Below, piece after piece: positions 28,076 to 48,098 of a stretch of DNA of 64,000 bases. Source of the DNA: Yersinia bercovieri ATCC 43970 (GTDB lineage: Bacteria; Pseudomonadota; Gammaproteobacteria; Enterobacterales; Enterobacteriaceae); NCBI RefSeq assembly GCF_013282745.1, contig NZ_CP054044.1:1054001-1118000 (forward strand). The letters are read 5' to 3'. Numbering within the stretch: position 1 is the first letter of the stretch; each line of letters starts with the position of its first letter. The translations under genes and the position numbers were made by a program. Below the pieces are notes generated by a model. That model was not told the DNA's origin. It searched no databases and was given only the letters and a program-made list of their open reading frames with translations.

Positions 28076-28510
28076 TTATTCCTCAATTTTACCGCCAGCA
28101 GCTTCGATAGCAGCACGAGCGCCTTTGGTGACACGCAGACCACGAAGAGTTACCGCACGAGTGATTTCGCCTGAAAGCATAACTTTCGCGAACTCAATCT
28201 GGGTACCAACAACGTTAGCGGCTTTCAGCGTGTTCAGGTCGATTACGTCGCCTTCCACTAAAGCCAATTCAGACAGACGAACTTCTGCCGTGATCATAGC
28301 TTTGCGAGAGGTGAAGCCGAATTTCGGCAAACGACGATATAAAGGCATCTGACCACCTTCAAAACCACGACGTACGCCACCACCAGAACGTGAGTTCTGA
28401 CCTTTGTGACCACGACCAGCAGTTTTACCCAGGCCAGAACCGATACCACGACCTACACGCTTCGGCGCATGCTTGGCACCATCAGCCGGAGACAGAGTAT
28501 TTAAACGCAT
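28076..28510 (-). CDS. rplO: 50S ribosomal protein L15
   Basis: L15 is a late-assembling 50S protein. The 144-residue product begins [22 protein letters not shown] and has the glycine/arginine-rich extended N-terminus that threads into 23S rRNA. It sits seven bases before secY. Confidence 0.97.
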   Translation of the reverse strand: MRLNTLSPADGAKHAPKRVGRGIGSGLGKTAGRGHKGQNSRSGGGVRRGFEGGQMPLYRRLPKFGFTSRKAMITAEVRLSELALVEGDVIDLNTLKAANVVGTQIEFAKVMLSGEITRAVTLRGLRVTKGARAAIEAAGGKIEE

Positions 28511-28513
28511 CTG

Positions 28514-28693
28514 TTACTCCTCAACTTTAACCATGTAGGAAACCAAGTTGACCATACCACGTACAGCGGGAGTATCCTCACGCTCTACAGTATGACCAAT
28601 ACGACGCAGACCTAAACCGATCAGAGTTGCCTTGTGTTTCGGCAAACGACCGATACTGCTTTTTGTTTGAGTTACTTTAATAGTCTTTGCCAT
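28514..28693 (-). CDS. rpmD: 50S ribosomal protein L30
   Basis: L30 is a small surface protein of the 50S subunit. The 59-residue product begins [20 protein letters not shown] and ends VSYMVKVEE. It lies tightly between rpsE (2-bp gap) and rplO (3-bp gap), the standard spc order. Confidence 0.96.
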
Positions 28694-28695
28694 GG

Positions 28696-29208
<513 letters not shown>

Positions 29209-29213
29209 CTACC

Positions 29214-29576
<363 letters not shown>

Positions 29577-30110
29577 TTACTTCTTCTTAGCCTCTTTGGT
29601 ACGCACGACTTCGTCGGCGTAACGGACACCCTTGCCTTTATAAGGCTCAGGACGACGGTAGGCACGCAAATCTGCTGCAACCTGACCAATCACCTGCTTA
29701 TCAGCGCCTTTCAGCACGATTTCAGTTTGGGTCGGGCATTCGGCAGTGATGCCAGCCGGCAATTCATGGTCAACTGGATGAGAGAAGCCTAAGGCTAAAT
29801 TCACCACGTTGCCTTTAACTGCGGCACGGTAACCTACGCCTACCAGTTGAAGCTTCTTAGTGAAGCCTTCGGTAACACCAACGACCATTGCGTTAAGCAG
29901 TGCACGAGTGGTACCCGCTTGGGCCCAACCGTCTACAGCGCCTTCGCGTGGAGCGAAAGTCAATGTATTATCTTCTTGCTTAACTTCAACAGCGCTATGG
30001 ACGGTACGAGTCAGCTCGCCGTTCTTACCCTTTATCGAAATAACCTGACCGTTGAGTTTTACCTCTACGCCGGCAGGAATGACGACGGGTGCTTTTGCAA
30101 CACGAGACAT
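29577..30110 (-). CDS. rplF: 50S ribosomal protein L6
   Basis: L6 lies near the factor-binding site and the sarcin-ricin loop. The 177-residue protein has the duplicated L6 fold and ends in the family signature [11 protein letters not shown] followed by a lysine-rich tail. Confidence 0.97.
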   Translation of the reverse strand: MSRVAKAPVVIPAGVEVKLNGQVISIKGKNGELTRTVHSAVEVKQEDNTLTFAPREGAVDGWAQAGTTRALLNAMVVGVTEGFTKKLQLVGVGYRAAVKGNVVNLALGFSHPVDHELPAGITAECPTQTEIVLKGADKQVIGQVAADLRAYRRPEPYKGKGVRYADEVVRTKEAKKK

Positions 30111-30124
30111 TCTTTCCTCCCGAA

Positions 30125-30523
<399 letters not shown>

Positions 30524-30550
30524 TTACTCCCGTGATTCAATTGGTGACAA

Positions 30551-30856
30551 TTACCAGCTAGCCTTTTTAAGGCCCGGGATTTCACCGCGCATTGCGGTTT
30601 CACGGACTTTAATACGGCTCAACCCGAACTTCCGCAGGAAACCATGCGGACGACCAGTTTGGTTGCAGCGGTTACGCTGACGGGACGGGCTGGAATCACG
30701 CGGCAGAGACTGCAGCTTCAGAACAGCATTCCAACGATCTTCGTCGGATGAGTTCACACCAGAGATAATAGCTTTTAATTCCTCGCGTTGAGCGCGGTAT
30801 TTGTTAGCTAGTTTCACGCGAACAACTTCGCGTGCTTTCATTGATTGCTTAGCCAT
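30551..30856 (-). CDS. rpsN: 30S ribosomal protein S14
   Basis: S14 is a late-assembly protein of the 30S head. I set the start at the ATG 30854-30856 ([20 protein letters not shown]), giving 101 residues, the usual length of the zinc-free C- form. The open frame continues upstream into rplE, but that extension is out of frame with rplE and unrelated to the family. [21 protein letters not shown] is the conserved core. Confidence 0.96.
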
Positions 30857-30869
30857 CAGTAACCCTACC

Positions 30870-32132
<1,263 letters not shown>

Positions 32133-32199
32133 CTAATGTCAACTACTACTTTAGGACCCAGAATAGGTCGTTTAAAAGCCCCAATAACGAGGGCGCAGC

Positions 32200-32208
32200 A
32201 TTATAACA
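32200..32208 (-). promoter_or_regulatory. spc operon promoter (extended -10)
   Basis: TGTTATAAT on the minus strand is an extended -10 element (TGn-TATAAT). It lies between the S10 operon terminator and rplN. No good -35 hexamer is present, which fits an extended -10 promoter. Confidence 0.7.
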
Positions 32209-32233
32209 CCGCTTCCAGATTATGGGTAGAAAA

Positions 32234-32264
32234 AATAAGCGGCCCACTTTCTGAGCCGCTTATT
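32234..32264 (-). terminator. S10 operon terminator
   Basis: AATAAGCGGC and GCCGCTTATT form a 10-bp stem followed by a T tract, between rpsQ and the spc promoter. Confidence 0.88.
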
Positions 32265-32285
32265 ATGTTCGAGTCAGCTACTCTA

Positions 32286-34211
<1,926 letters not shown>

Positions 34212-34216
34212 CTACC

Positions 34217-34498
<282 letters not shown>

Positions 34499-34509
34499 TT
34501 ATCCTCTAA

Positions 34510-35337
<828 letters not shown>

Positions 35338-35350
35338 TTACTCCTCCGAC

Positions 35351-36907
<1,557 letters not shown>

Positions 36908-36927
36908 TCAATCGCTCAATGACCTGA

Positions 36928-37422
<495 letters not shown>

Positions 37423-37450
37423 ATTATACGTAAATAACAGCAGGAAGCAA
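37423..37450 (-). promoter_or_regulatory. S10 operon promoter
   Basis: TTGCTT and TATAAT are separated by 16 bp and followed by a GCGCGGGCC discriminator, the stable-RNA-like signature expected for the S10 promoter. Confidence 0.8.
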
Positions 37451-37621
37451 GCCACTGTTGGAAATCTATGCGGAAACTTACAAATTTGGCAGAATGCCGT
37501 TAGTTTTAGTGAATTTATTTATTATCACACAGGGTTACTATTGGTTGGATTGAAAGGAATTCTGGTAAAGCCAGGAAGTGGAACGGTGAACTTCACCGAT
37601 ACGCACAAAAGGATTCATCTT
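37451..37621. other. Intergenic region upstream of the S10 promoter and the NlpC/P60 gene
   Basis: This interval separates two divergent transcription units and is AT-rich near 37501-37530. It must contain the promoter of the peptidase gene, but no clear -35/-10 pair stands out. Confidence 0.4.
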
Positions 37622-39103
37622 ATGACCCACTATCACTGTCAGAGTATCTTATTACTGCTTATGACAAGCTGTATCACCAACGTCGCCGTCGCAGCAGAGT
37701 TACGCTCACTGTTTCCACTACAAGCTTACACGCAAAACGTCACTTACTGGTTTCCAGAAAATAGCCCTAGTTATAATCAACCTCTGGTATCTGCTGAGCT
37801 ACAGCAGCGCGCATTAGCTAATCTACTGGCGCAATATTTTGGTGGCATGCCAACGGATGCTTCCCCTTGGGAAGAGCGTTATGTCCAGACGCACCTGCAG
37901 CCAAGTGGGGCAGGCAGTATTGCTCTCTACATCAAACGCAAGTTAGATGATTTCGACAATGCATACCGCCAAAAAGATATTATTAATTACGGTAGCAATT
38001 ATCGTCCCCACGGAATTCAGTGGTTGGATACTATCCGTAATAACATTCAGCTCGTGCAGTTCAACAAATTACACTTTCAACCGGAACAACGAGGAATTAC
38101 GATAACTGATACCTCAGTGAGGGTTTTACCGACGTTTGATCCTAGTTTTTATAGCGACACCATAGCAGGTGAGGGTTATCCTTTTGATAACTTACAAGAA
38201 ACTCATTTACATTTGGCGACGCCAATTTATAGTCTAGGGTATACACTTGATGGGCTTTGGACGTTTATTTTAACCCCCGATGTACTGGGATGGGTTCCTT
38301 CGAATTCGATTGCTTATACCGATAAGGCTTTTATCCACAAATGGCGACAAGCTGCCCACCATAAAATGGCTGCAATCATTGATGACAATGTATCTCTCGC
38401 TGGGTCAAAGTTATCTCGAATTTATAAGCAGGGTAGTATAGGCAGTCTTTTTCCGCAGCTTGATGATCAACATGTTCTGATTCCTGTAGTAAATGATCAG
38501 CAACAGGCGGTGGTTGCAGTCGCTAAGGTTCATCCTGGTAAGATACATTCCCTGCCATTCACAGCAACTTATCGAAATTTCTCATCGCTCATCAAGCGTA
38601 GGTTGGGAAAACCTTATGGGTGGGGTGGGTTATATGGGCATAACGATTGTTCAAGTGAACTAAAAAACTTGATGTTACCTTTTGGCTTTTGGCTGCCTAC
38701 CCACTCTTCTCAGCAACCCTCTCAGGGGAAAATAATTGAGTTAAGTGACCAGAAACCAGAGGATCGCTTAAAGTTTCTGGCTAGCCGAGGTCGCCCTTTT
38801 ATGACGCTGATTCATATTAAGGGGCACATAATGCTATATGTCGGTAATACTGCTGAGGGACACCCGTTAACATTCCAAAATATATGGGGATTAAGCCCAG
38901 CAGATCGAAGTCGAAGAGCCATCATTGGGGAAGCGGTACTGTTCCCATTGCTGCTCTCTTATCCTGAAGATAAGTCGTTGGCATCTTTAGCTGCTGGCGC
39001 TCAATTCCAAATCAGCTATCTCGATCAGCCAACTTATCTTGATGAGTTATCAACCAAAGAAAATGGGATACACCCGATGAGGGTAGGAAACAGTAAACTC
39101 TAA
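37622..39103 (+). CDS. Secreted NlpC/P60 peptidase with SH3 domains
   Basis: A 493-residue predicted cell-wall hydrolase. It starts at ATG 37622 with a signal sequence (about residues 1-25, VAVAA before ELRS); an alternative is lipoprotein processing at Cys18 in LMTSC. Two bacterial SH3 domains are likely at about 155-235 and 250-305. The C-terminal NlpC/P60 domain has the nucleophile Cys343 in GHNDCSS after PYGWGG, His402 in GHIMLYVG, and a possible third catalytic residue Asn420. The expected activity is cleavage of peptidoglycan stem peptides. It sits between the S10 promoter and bfr, where I recall no such gene in E. coli K-12, and looks more AT-rich than its neighbours. Confidence 0.85.
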   Translation: MTHYHCQSILLLLMTSCITNVAVAAELRSLFPLQAYTQNVTYWFPENSPSYNQPLVSAELQQRALANLLAQYFGGMPTDASPWEERYVQTHLQPSGAGSIALYIKRKLDDFDNAYRQKDIINYGSNYRPHGIQWLDTIRNNIQLVQFNKLHFQPEQRGITITDTSVRVLPTFDPSFYSDTIAGEGYPFDNLQETHLHLATPIYSLGYTLDGLWTFILTPDVLGWVPSNSIAYTDKAFIHKWRQAAHHKMAAIIDDNVSLAGSKLSRIYKQGSIGSLFPQLDDQHVLIPVVNDQQQAVVAVAKVHPGKIHSLPFTATYRNFSSLIKRRLGKPYGWGGLYGHNDCSSELKNLMLPFGFWLPTHSSQQPSQGKIIELSDQKPEDRLKFLASRGRPFMTLIHIKGHIMLYVGNTAEGHPLTFQNIWGLSPADRSRRAIIGEAVLFPLLLSYPEDKSLASLAAGAQFQISYLDQPTYLDELSTKENGIHPMRVGNSKL

Positions 39104-39110
39104 AACTTCA

Positions 39111-39139
39111 AAAGTGAGTTCCTGACGGATACTCACTTT
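39111..39139. terminator. Bidirectional terminator between the NlpC/P60 gene and bfr
   Basis: AAAGTGAGT and ACTCACTTT form a 9-bp perfect stem with an 11-base loop between two convergent genes. Confidence 0.7.
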
Positions 39140-39166
39140 AGTTTATGCTTTGCAGGTAAATAATTG

Positions 39167-39640
39167 TCATTCTTTCGCCAGTTGGGCCTGTGAGTAGTTT
39201 TGTATCCCCAAGCGTTCGATCAGGCTGAGCTCTGTTTCAAGCCAATCAATATGACCCTCTTCTTCCGCCAAGATCTCTTTCAATAAATCTCGGCTGACAT
39301 AGTCATGGATTGAATCGGCATACGCAATACCTTCGCGTAAGTCCTTCGCCCCGGATAACTCGAGAGCTAAATCAGATTTCAGTATTTCTTCTACATCTTC
39401 ACCGATATTCAACTTGCCCAAGTCTTGCAAGTTAGGAATACCCTCGAGAAATAAAATGCGCTCAATGTATTTATCCGCATGCTTCATTTCATCAATGGAT
39501 TCGTGATACTCCTTATCATTAAGGCGCATCAGCCCCCAATTTTTAAAAATTCGGGCATGAAGAAAATATTGATTGATAGCAACCAGCTCGTTTCCGAGTA
39601 GTTTATTAAGATGTGCAATTATTTTTTTATCGCCTTTCAT
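39167..39640 (-). CDS. bfr: Bacterioferritin
   Basis: Bfr is a 24-mer heme-containing iron store. The 157-residue subunit has ferroxidase ligands Glu18, Glu51, His54, Glu94 and the later [14 protein letters not shown] motif (here [10 protein letters not shown]), plus heme ligand Met52. The start [19 protein letters not shown] matches the family; an upstream in-frame start would add 16 residues. It follows bfd by 78 bp. Confidence 0.97.
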   Translation of the reverse strand: MKGDKKIIAHLNKLLGNELVAINQYFLHARIFKNWGLMRLNDKEYHESIDEMKHADKYIERILFLEGIPNLQDLGKLNIGEDVEEILKSDLALELSGAKDLREGIAYADSIHDYVSRDLLKEILAEEEGHIDWLETELSLIERLGIQNYSQAQLAKE

Positions 39641-39718
39641 AGTTATACCCTCCGCTTCCAGTACTAAAAGTGTAGTACCAGATGGCAAAGTGTGGGGAAA
39701 ACTTATCCCTGCTAACTA

Positions 39719-39913
39719 TTAGGCAACATCATTCATTTCTGGAATGTTAGCGCGTTCCTCGATCAAGATTTCTCTGGCCTGTCGAATGCACTTTCCGCAA
39801 TCTGTACCGATAGGTACTAGCTGACGCAACTGCTTAATGGTATGTGGGTGGTGCTGACGTACGACTTTACGGATAACTTTGTCAGATATCGCATTACACA
39901 GACAAACGTACAT
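39719..39913 (-). CDS. bfd: Bacterioferritin-associated ferredoxin
   Basis: Bfd carries a [2Fe-2S] cluster and reduces the Bfr core to release iron. The 64-residue product starts [16 protein letters not shown] and has the four cluster ligands Cys4, Cys6, Cys39 and Cys42. It forms an operon with bfr. Confidence 0.96.
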   Translation of the reverse strand: MYVCLCNAISDKVIRKVVRQHHPHTIKQLRQLVPIGTDCGKCIRQAREILIEERANIPEMNDVA

Positions 39914-39948
39914 AGAGAGACTCACTTCTTAACCAATTCCTCAAGTGT

Positions 39949-39969
39949 AAATAAGAATACGAGTTATTT
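39949..39969 (-). promoter_or_regulatory. Possible Fur-box-like site upstream of bfd
   Basis: A partly symmetrical 21-bp AT-rich sequence with arms AAATAA and TTATTT lies 35 bp upstream of the bfd start. Bfd is iron-repressed in E. coli, so a Fur site is expected here. The match to GATAATGATAATCATTATC is only moderate. Confidence 0.35.
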
Positions 39970-39997
39970 CAATTAAGATTATTTAGCACATTAATAA

Positions 39998-40020
39998 AAA
40001 AGGGTGCCGAAGCACCCTTT
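39998..40020 (-). terminator. Terminator of the str operon (after tufA)
   Basis: AAGGGTGC and GCACCCTT around CGAA form a tetraloop hairpin followed by a T run on the minus strand; the A run on the other side may make it bidirectional. Confidence 0.9.
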
Positions 40021-40055
40021 TACTTGATCAATAAAGTAATTAATCAATAATGCAA

Positions 40056-41297
<1,242 letters not shown>

Positions 41298-41311
41298 TTA
41301 AACCCGAAAGC

Positions 41312-43420
41312 TTATTTGCCACGGGCTTCGATAACGGCTTTAGCGACGTTACTAGGTGCTTCAGCATACTCCAGGAATTCCATGGAGTAAGAAGCACGGC
41401 CCTGAGTCTGAGAACGCAGGTCAGTAGCATAACCGAACATTTCAGACAACGGAACCTTGACGCGAACGGTTTTACCGGTAGCTGTATCTTCCATACCTTC
41501 GATGATACCGCGACGACGGTTAAGGTCGCCCATTACGTCACCCATGTAATCTTCTGGGGTTTCGACTTCAACCTTCATGATAGGCTCAAGCAGAACTGGT
41601 TTAGCTCTTCTGAAACCTTCTTTAAAGGCGATAGAACCGGCTAATTTAAATGCCAATTCTGAGGAGTCGACGTCATGGTAAGAACCGTAGTGCAGACGCA
41701 CTTTAACGTCAACAACCGGATAACCTGCCAGAGGGCCGGATTTCAGTTGTTCCTGGATGCCTTTATCAACAGCAGGGATGAACTCTTTAGGAATAGAACC
41801 ACCAACGATTTCGTTGACGAATTCATACCCAGCGCCACCCGGTGGTAACGGAGACATGTCGATAACAACATGACCGTACTGACCACGACCGCCTGACTGC
41901 TTAGCGTGCTTACCTTCCACGTCCTTAACGGTGTCGCGGATAGTTTCACGGTATGCAACCTGAGGTTTACCGACGTTTGCTTCCACGTTAAATTCGCGGC
42001 GCATACGGTCAACCAGGATATCCAAGTGCAACTCACCCATACCAGCGATGATAGTCTGACCAGATTCTTCGTCAGTCCAAACGCGGAATGATGGATCTTC
42101 TTTTGCCAGACGACCCAGAGCCATACCCATTTTTTCTTGGTCGGCTTTGGTCTTTGGTTCAACTGCAACAGAGATTACTGGCTCTGGGAACTCCATACGT
42201 TCCAAGATGATCGGATTCGCTGGATCACACAGAGTGTCACCCGTCGTCACATCTTTCAGACCGATCGCTGCTGCGATGTCGCCTGCATGAACTTCTTTGA
42301 TCTCTTCGCGTTTGTTTGCGTGCATCTGTACGATACGGCCCAGACGTTCACGCTGTGAACGAACTGAGTTCAGCACGGTGTCGCCGGAATTTACAATACC
42401 CGAGTACACACGGAAGAAGGTCAGGTTACCAACAAACGGGTCGGTAGCAATTTTAAATGCCAGCGCAGAGAACGGCTCTTTGTCAGATGAGTGACGAACC
42501 GCCGGAGTATCTTTACCGTCGTCCAGAATACCGTTGATTGCTTCAACGTCAGTCGGGGCAGGCAGATATTCGATAACCGCATCCAGCATTGCCTGTACGC
42601 CTTTGTTTTTAAACGCAGAACCACAGGTAACCAAGATAATTTCGTTGTTCAGAACGCGTTTACGCAGAGCTTTCTTGATCTCTTCTTCGGTCAGCTCATC
42701 GCCACCCAAGTACTTATCCATCAGCTCATCTGACGCTTCTGCAGCAGATTCAACCAGGTTCTGGTGCCATTCAGCAGCCAGCTCAACCATATCAGCAGGG
42801 ATCTCTTCGTATTCGAAGGTCACGCCCTGATCGGCTTCGTTCCAGTTGATCGCTTTCATTTTCACCAGGTCAATAATACCGGTGAATTTCTCTTCCGCGC
42901 CGATAGCCAGTTGCAATGGAACTGGATTCGCGCCCAGACGAGATTTAATCTGACCAACAACTTTCAGGAAATTCGCGCCCATACGGTCCATTTTGTTAAC
43001 GAACGCGATACGCGGAACTTTATATTTATTCGCCTGACGCCATACGGTCTCAGACTGTGGCTGAACACCACCAACTGCACAGTAAACCATTACCGCGCCG
43101 TCAAGAACACGCATAGAACGTTCTACTTCGATGGTGAAGTCAACGTGTCCAGGGGTGTCAATGATATTGACGTGATGTGGTTCGAACTGTTTAGCCATAC
43201 CAGACCAGAAGCAGGTAGTAGCCGCAGAAGTAATGGTAATACCACGCTCCTGCTCCTGTTCCATCCAGTCCATGGTGGCTGCGCCGTCATGAACTTCACC
43301 GATTTTATGGTTTACACCGGTGTAAAACAGGATACGTTCGGTAGTGGTTGTCTTACCGGCGTCGATGTGAGCGCTGATACCGATATTACGATAGCGCTCA
43401 ATGGGTGTTTTACGAGCCAT
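41312..43420 (-). CDS. fusA: Elongation factor G
   Basis: EF-G catalyses GTP-driven translocation and, with RRF, ribosome recycling. The 702-residue protein has the P-loop AHIDAGKT at 17-24, [12 protein letters not shown], and domains III-V ending [22 protein letters not shown]. It lies 71 bp before tufA and 93 bp after rpsG. Confidence 0.98.
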   Translation of the reverse strand: MARKTPIERYRNIGISAHIDAGKTTTTERILFYTGVNHKIGEVHDGAATMDWMEQEQERGITITSAATTCFWSGMAKQFEPHHVNIIDTPGHVDFTIEVERSMRVLDGAVMVYCAVGGVQPQSETVWRQANKYKVPRIAFVNKMDRMGANFLKVVGQIKSRLGANPVPLQLAIGAEEKFTGIIDLVKMKAINWNEADQGVTFEYEEIPADMVELAAEWHQNLVESAAEASDELMDKYLGGDELTEEEIKKALRKRVLNNEIILVTCGSAFKNKGVQAMLDAVIEYLPAPTDVEAINGILDDGKDTPAVRHSSDKEPFSALAFKIATDPFVGNLTFFRVYSGIVNSGDTVLNSVRSQRERLGRIVQMHANKREEIKEVHAGDIAAAIGLKDVTTGDTLCDPANPIILERMEFPEPVISVAVEPKTKADQEKMGMALGRLAKEDPSFRVWTDEESGQTIIAGMGELHLDILVDRMRREFNVEANVGKPQVAYRETIRDTVKDVEGKHAKQSGGRGQYGHVVIDMSPLPPGGAGYEFVNEIVGGSIPKEFIPAVDKGIQEQLKSGPLAGYPVVDVKVRLHYGSYHDVDSSELAFKLAGSIAFKEGFRRAKPVLLEPIMKVEVETPEDYMGDVMGDLNRRRGIIEGMEDTATGKTVRVKVPLSEMFGYATDLRSQTQGRASYSMEFLEYAEAPSNVAKAVIEARGK

Positions 43421-43513
43421 TTGATTCCTCTATTCCTAGGGCGTTCATTCGGTTAACCCATACGGGCTTTCAAGAAGATAGCCCGTATGGTTAGCATGAC
43501 TACTGCGTGGTAA

Positions 43514-44515
<1,002 letters not shown>

Positions 44516-44541
44516 CTACTGGCAGAGAACGAGGACGCAGA

Positions 44542-44570
44542 ATTTTATGGCTGACTATCTAAGGTGTCAA
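44542..44570 (-). promoter_or_regulatory. str operon promoter
   Basis: A consensus TTGACA and TAAAAT separated by 17 bp on the minus strand, about 86 bp upstream of the rpsL start and just beyond tusB. Confidence 0.85.
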
Positions 44571-44592
44571 GAAATATACAGCATTGACTGCA

Positions 44593-44880
44593 TTACCATG
44601 CCAGTTGTTGCTGATGTTTTAGGGTCAAATCCACGAAGTGAGTATAGCTGATTAGTGTAGCGCTGTCTGAAATTTGACCAGACAAGCCGCGTGCAATAAC
44701 ATCATCTTCCAAAACAAAGAGAGAAGCGGGGTTATTTAACAACAGCTTAAGGCTCTCACTGTTTTTCAAAACAGTCATCACCCCATCTTGCAGAAAGAGA
44801 ATCTCATCTTCCGATGTGACTAATCTCAACAACGCAGATAAATCGCAACGATAAGGAGAATGACTGACGGTATAGAGCAT
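44593..44880 (-). CDS. tusB: Sulfurtransferase complex subunit TusB
   Basis: TusBCD relays sulfur from TusA to TusE and MnmA for 2-thiolation of wobble uridine in tRNA. The 95-residue protein (starting [20 protein letters not shown], containing [13 protein letters not shown]) equals the E. coli length. It is the last gene of tusDCB, upstream of the rpsL promoter. Confidence 0.95.
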   Translation of the reverse strand: MLYTVSHSPYRCDLSALLRLVTSEDEILFLQDGVMTVLKNSESLKLLLNNPASLFVLEDDVIARGLSGQISDSATLISYTHFVDLTLKHQQQLAW

Positions 44881-44900
44881 TATAGCGACCCAAATCTCAA

Positions 44901-45266
44901 TTAAAAAGTCAGCACAACATCATAAGTCGACAGTTGGCGACCAAAATCCACCGGAGATAGCACCTCAACATCGAGGACCCAATCTGTTACTTCGCTCAAC
45001 CCGCGTTGCTGTACCGAGGCTTCGCAGAGATAACAATTCTCGACATCGTATAGAGGTAAGACACCGAAAGTCGCAATATAGTTTCTCGCGAGAATTATTT
45101 CAGGTTGCTGCTGAGGTAGCAGTTGCAAAACACCATCTGAAAGGAAGAATGCGCCGATCTCTTCGCTCAGTGCCGAAGCCGCCAGCAATGCATCCAGCCC
45201 TTCCCGCCCAGCGGAACTGCCGTGCGGACCTTGGGTGAAAACAAAAGCAATGCGTTTCATCGTCAT
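44901..45266 (-). CDS. tusC: Sulfurtransferase complex subunit TusC
   Basis: A 121-residue DsrE/F-fold subunit beginning [28 protein letters not shown]. The ATG at 45264-45266 shares TAATG with the tusD stop, so I prefer it to the internal ATG two codons later. TusC is a structural partner of TusD and lacks its catalytic cysteine. Confidence 0.94.
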   Translation of the reverse strand: MTMKRIAFVFTQGPHGSSAGREGLDALLAASALSEEIGAFFLSDGVLQLLPQQQPEIILARNYIATFGVLPLYDVENCYLCEASVQQRGLSEVTDWVLDVEVLSPVDFGRQLSTYDVVLTF

Positions 45267-45661
45267 TAAAATTGTACCATACGGTCACACGTCAATGCCG
45301 CTTCAGCCAATGAACCCAGACCACTCAAAGTAAAGCCCGGTTGCAGATTCGCCGCCGCCAAATTGAGTTGCTCTGCTTCATGTTGGTCGGTCACACCACG
45401 ACGTAACGCCGCCGCTACACAGACATTCAGCAGTACACCATGCTCAGTTGCCAATTGTTGCCACGCCCGAACCAGGTCAAACTCATCACTGGCCGGCGCA
45501 GTTAATTGGTTCGCATTCAGCACCCCTTCACGGTAGAAGAAGATGCTGACTAAGTGATGACCTGAATTGATAAGGGCTTGCGCGAATTGGTAAGCGCTAC
45601 TGGCCTGCTGGGTGCCATAAGCCGGCCCCGTGACCATCAGGCAATATTTCAGGCCCGACAT
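45266..45661 (-). CDS. tusD: Sulfurtransferase complex catalytic subunit TusD
   Basis: TusD accepts the persulfide sulfur during mnm5s2U tRNA synthesis. The 131-residue DsrE-fold protein has the active-site cysteine at Cys81 in [11 protein letters not shown]. It directly abuts yheO and overlaps tusC by one base, giving a yheO-tusDCB operon. Confidence 0.95.
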   Translation of the reverse strand: MSGLKYCLMVTGPAYGTQQASSAYQFAQALINSGHHLVSIFFYREGVLNANQLTAPASDEFDLVRAWQQLATEHGVLLNVCVAAALRRGVTDQHEAEQLNLAAANLQPGFTLSGLGSLAEAALTCDRMVQF

Positions 45662-46383
45662 TAACGATCATGCCCCACAAGATCACCGCTCTTAAACTGG
45701 CGAATATAGAGATAAACCGTGTGTTTAGAGATATTTAGCCGTTCGGCAACCTGATTGATAGCATCTTTGATATCAAAAATACCTTTTTCATACAGATTGA
45801 GAACGACTTGACGGTTCTTCGCATTATTCGAAACATTGCGGTCGGCATTAACCTCTTCGATGGTGAATTCCAGTGTTTGTGCCACCAGATCATCGACCGA
45901 AGAGGCAAAGTTAACCGAAGAGGCCACTTCTTGTGTTTCCGGCGGCATAAAGGTCTGAATGATTTGCGAGAAAGGAACATCCAGATTCATGTTGATGCAC
46001 AGCAGGCCAATAACGCGCTGGTCGCGGTTACGGATAGCGATAGTGACGGACTTCATTAACACACCGCTTTTGGCACGCGTGAAATAAGCTCTCGAGACAC
46101 TGCTGTCAGCACCCGCCATATCGTGCAACATCCGCAGAGCCAGGTCAGTTATTGGCGAACCAATTTGCCGCCCGGTGTGTTCACCGTTAGCAATTCTTAC
46201 CGCTGAGCTTTTCAGATCTTCCAGTGAATGCAGCACAATTTCACAGTGGTTGCCGATAAGCATCGCCAAGCCATCGACGATTGCTTCGTATGATTTTAGT
46301 ATTTCATGATCCGTCTGACTGAACGGACGTTCATCCAGTAAATCCAGTTCACTGGTTTCGCTACTGAGAAGCGAATTAGACAT
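45661..46383 (-). CDS. yheO: YheO-type PAS/HTH transcriptional regulator
   Basis: A 240-residue predicted DNA-binding protein with an N-terminal YheO/PAS-like ligand domain (about 25-140, with [12 protein letters not shown] and [16 protein letters not shown]) and a C-terminal helix-turn-helix ([23 protein letters not shown]). The start [17 protein letters not shown] gives the E. coli length; an ATG four codons upstream lies on the ribosome-binding site. The target genes and ligand are unknown. Confidence 0.93.
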   Translation of the reverse strand: MSNSLLSSETSELDLLDERPFSQTDHEILKSYEAIVDGLAMLIGNHCEIVLHSLEDLKSSAVRIANGEHTGRQIGSPITDLALRMLHDMAGADSSVSRAYFTRAKSGVLMKSVTIAIRNRDQRVIGLLCINMNLDVPFSQIIQTFMPPETQEVASSVNFASSVDDLVAQTLEFTIEEVNADRNVSNNAKNRQVVLNLYEKGIFDIKDAINQVAERLNISKHTVYLYIRQFKSGDLVGHDR

Positions 46384-46576
46384 CGAAGACACCATCCTCT
46401 AGGTAAAGCCTGTCTCAATATCGTTGGCAGACTCATAACTCAATATCTTAGATTTTAAGTCTAGCAAATATGCTGAGATAAAATCCTTGCGTTTGCGCGT
46501 GATATTGACGTTAAGCCCACAAGCCATAAACCGTCAAGTTATCAACGAGCAGAAGTGCAAATTGATATATGTGCTA

Positions 46577-46611
46577 CAAAAAAAACCGCCACGACAATTA
46601 TCGCAGCGGTT
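46577..46611 (-). terminator. Terminator of fkpA
   Basis: AACCGC and GCGGTT with inner wobble and Watson-Crick pairs make an 11-bp stem, followed on the minus strand by eight T. Confidence 0.85.
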
Positions 46612-46638
46612 ATCAGCAGGAGCGGTAACGAAGCTAAG

Positions 46639-47460
46639 TTACTTCTTCGCTTTGGTGTCCGCAGCAGCAGGTTGCTCTTCTGGCGCGTCAGCTTTAGGTG
46701 CCGCTTTCACATCCAGCAGTTCTACGTCAAATACCAACGTAGAGTTAGCAGGGATACCTGGGACGCCAGTTTTACCGTAAGCCAATTCTGGTGGGATAAC
46801 CAGAGTGATCTTGCCGCCTTTCTTGATCTGTTTCAGGCCTTCAGTCCAACCTGGGATAACGCCATCCAGACGGAAGGAGAGTGGCTCACCACGTTTGTAT
46901 GAGTTATCAAACTCACTACCGTCGGTCAGCGTACCTTTGTAGTTCACTACAACGGTGTCGCTATCTTTTGGTGATTCACCGCTACCGGCCTTCTCAACTT
47001 TGTACAGCAGGCCAGATGCCGTTTTCTTCACATCTTTTTCTTTAGCGAAAGTTTCGCGATATTTAGCGCCTTTATCGGCATTTTCTTTCGCATCTTGCTC
47101 CATTTTGGCTTGAGCAGACGCTTTTACGCGCGCTTCAAAGCCTTGCAAGGTTTTTTCGATCTCTTCGTCGGTCAATTTGCTTTTGCTAGCGAAAGCATCT
47201 TGTACACCAGCGATCAACTGGTCTTTGTCCAGCTTGATCCCCAGCTTTTCTTGTTCTTTCAGGGAGTTATCCATGTAACGCCCCAATGATGCGCCTAAAG
47301 CATAGGCAGATTGCTGGTCATCATTCTTAAATGCGCTATTTGTCGTTGCTGGTGCAGCTGCAGTGGCAGTTTTTGCAGCTTCTGCAGCGAAAACCGCAGA
47401 GGTATTCAGGGTTAGCGCCATGGTGGTAGCCAGTAGCGTTACTTTAAACAGTGATTTCAT
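46639..47460 (-). CDS. fkpA: Periplasmic FKBP-type peptidyl-prolyl isomerase FkpA
   Basis: FkpA is a dimeric periplasmic chaperone and prolyl isomerase for outer-membrane and exported proteins. The 273-residue precursor has a signal peptide (1-25, ending SAVFA), a helical dimerisation domain (about 50-150) and a C-terminal FKBP domain with VVVNYKGTLTDGSEFDNS and VIPGWTEGL. The ATG at 47458-47460 has GGAG upstream; a longer frame would destroy the signal peptide. Confidence 0.96.
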   Translation of the reverse strand: MKSLFKVTLLATTMALTLNTSAVFAAEAAKTATAAAPATTNSAFKNDDQQSAYALGASLGRYMDNSLKEQEKLGIKLDKDQLIAGVQDAFASKSKLTDEEIEKTLQGFEARVKASAQAKMEQDAKENADKGAKYRETFAKEKDVKKTASGLLYKVEKAGSGESPKDSDTVVVNYKGTLTDGSEFDNSYKRGEPLSFRLDGVIPGWTEGLKQIKKGGKITLVIPPELAYGKTGVPGIPANSTLVFDVELLDVKAAPKADAPEEQPAAADTKAKK

Positions 47461-47577
47461 CCATTTCTCCATTGGCTTAAGGACTCTTACCCCAAGCAAC
47501 GATTTTTAAGAGTAATTGGTACTATAACTGCCTGTGTGAACACAAAACAATCTCAGTACTCATGCTATTAAGTGATA

Positions 47578-47606
47578 TTAAGACTTTTTTTACTACAAGA
47601 AGTTTC
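47578..47606 (-). promoter_or_regulatory. Candidate sigma-E promoter of fkpA
   Basis: GAAACTT and GTCTTAA are separated by 15 bp on the minus strand, close to the sigma-E consensus GGAACTT and TCTRA. It would give a leader of about 110 nt. fkpA is sigma-E controlled in E. coli. Confidence 0.6.
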
Positions 47607-47684
47607 GTTTTTATAGATATCTTGACGCTCGCAGGGTAATCATACGCTTTTACAGGTAGAATCTAGCGTGTACTGCTATTTTAG

Positions 47685-47996
<312 letters not shown>

Positions 47997-48054
47997 TTTT
48001 GTTAGCACTACCAGTTGATTAGCTAGCACTGATCACCACAATGAGCTAATAGCA

Positions 48055-48080
48055 AAAAGCCAGCCGCAAGGCTGGCTTTT
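48055..48080. terminator. Bidirectional terminator between slyX and slyD
   Basis: AAAAGCCAGCC and GGCTGGCTTTT around a GCAA loop, between converging genes. Confidence 0.9.
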
Positions 48081-48098
48081 GACTGACAACGTCAGATT

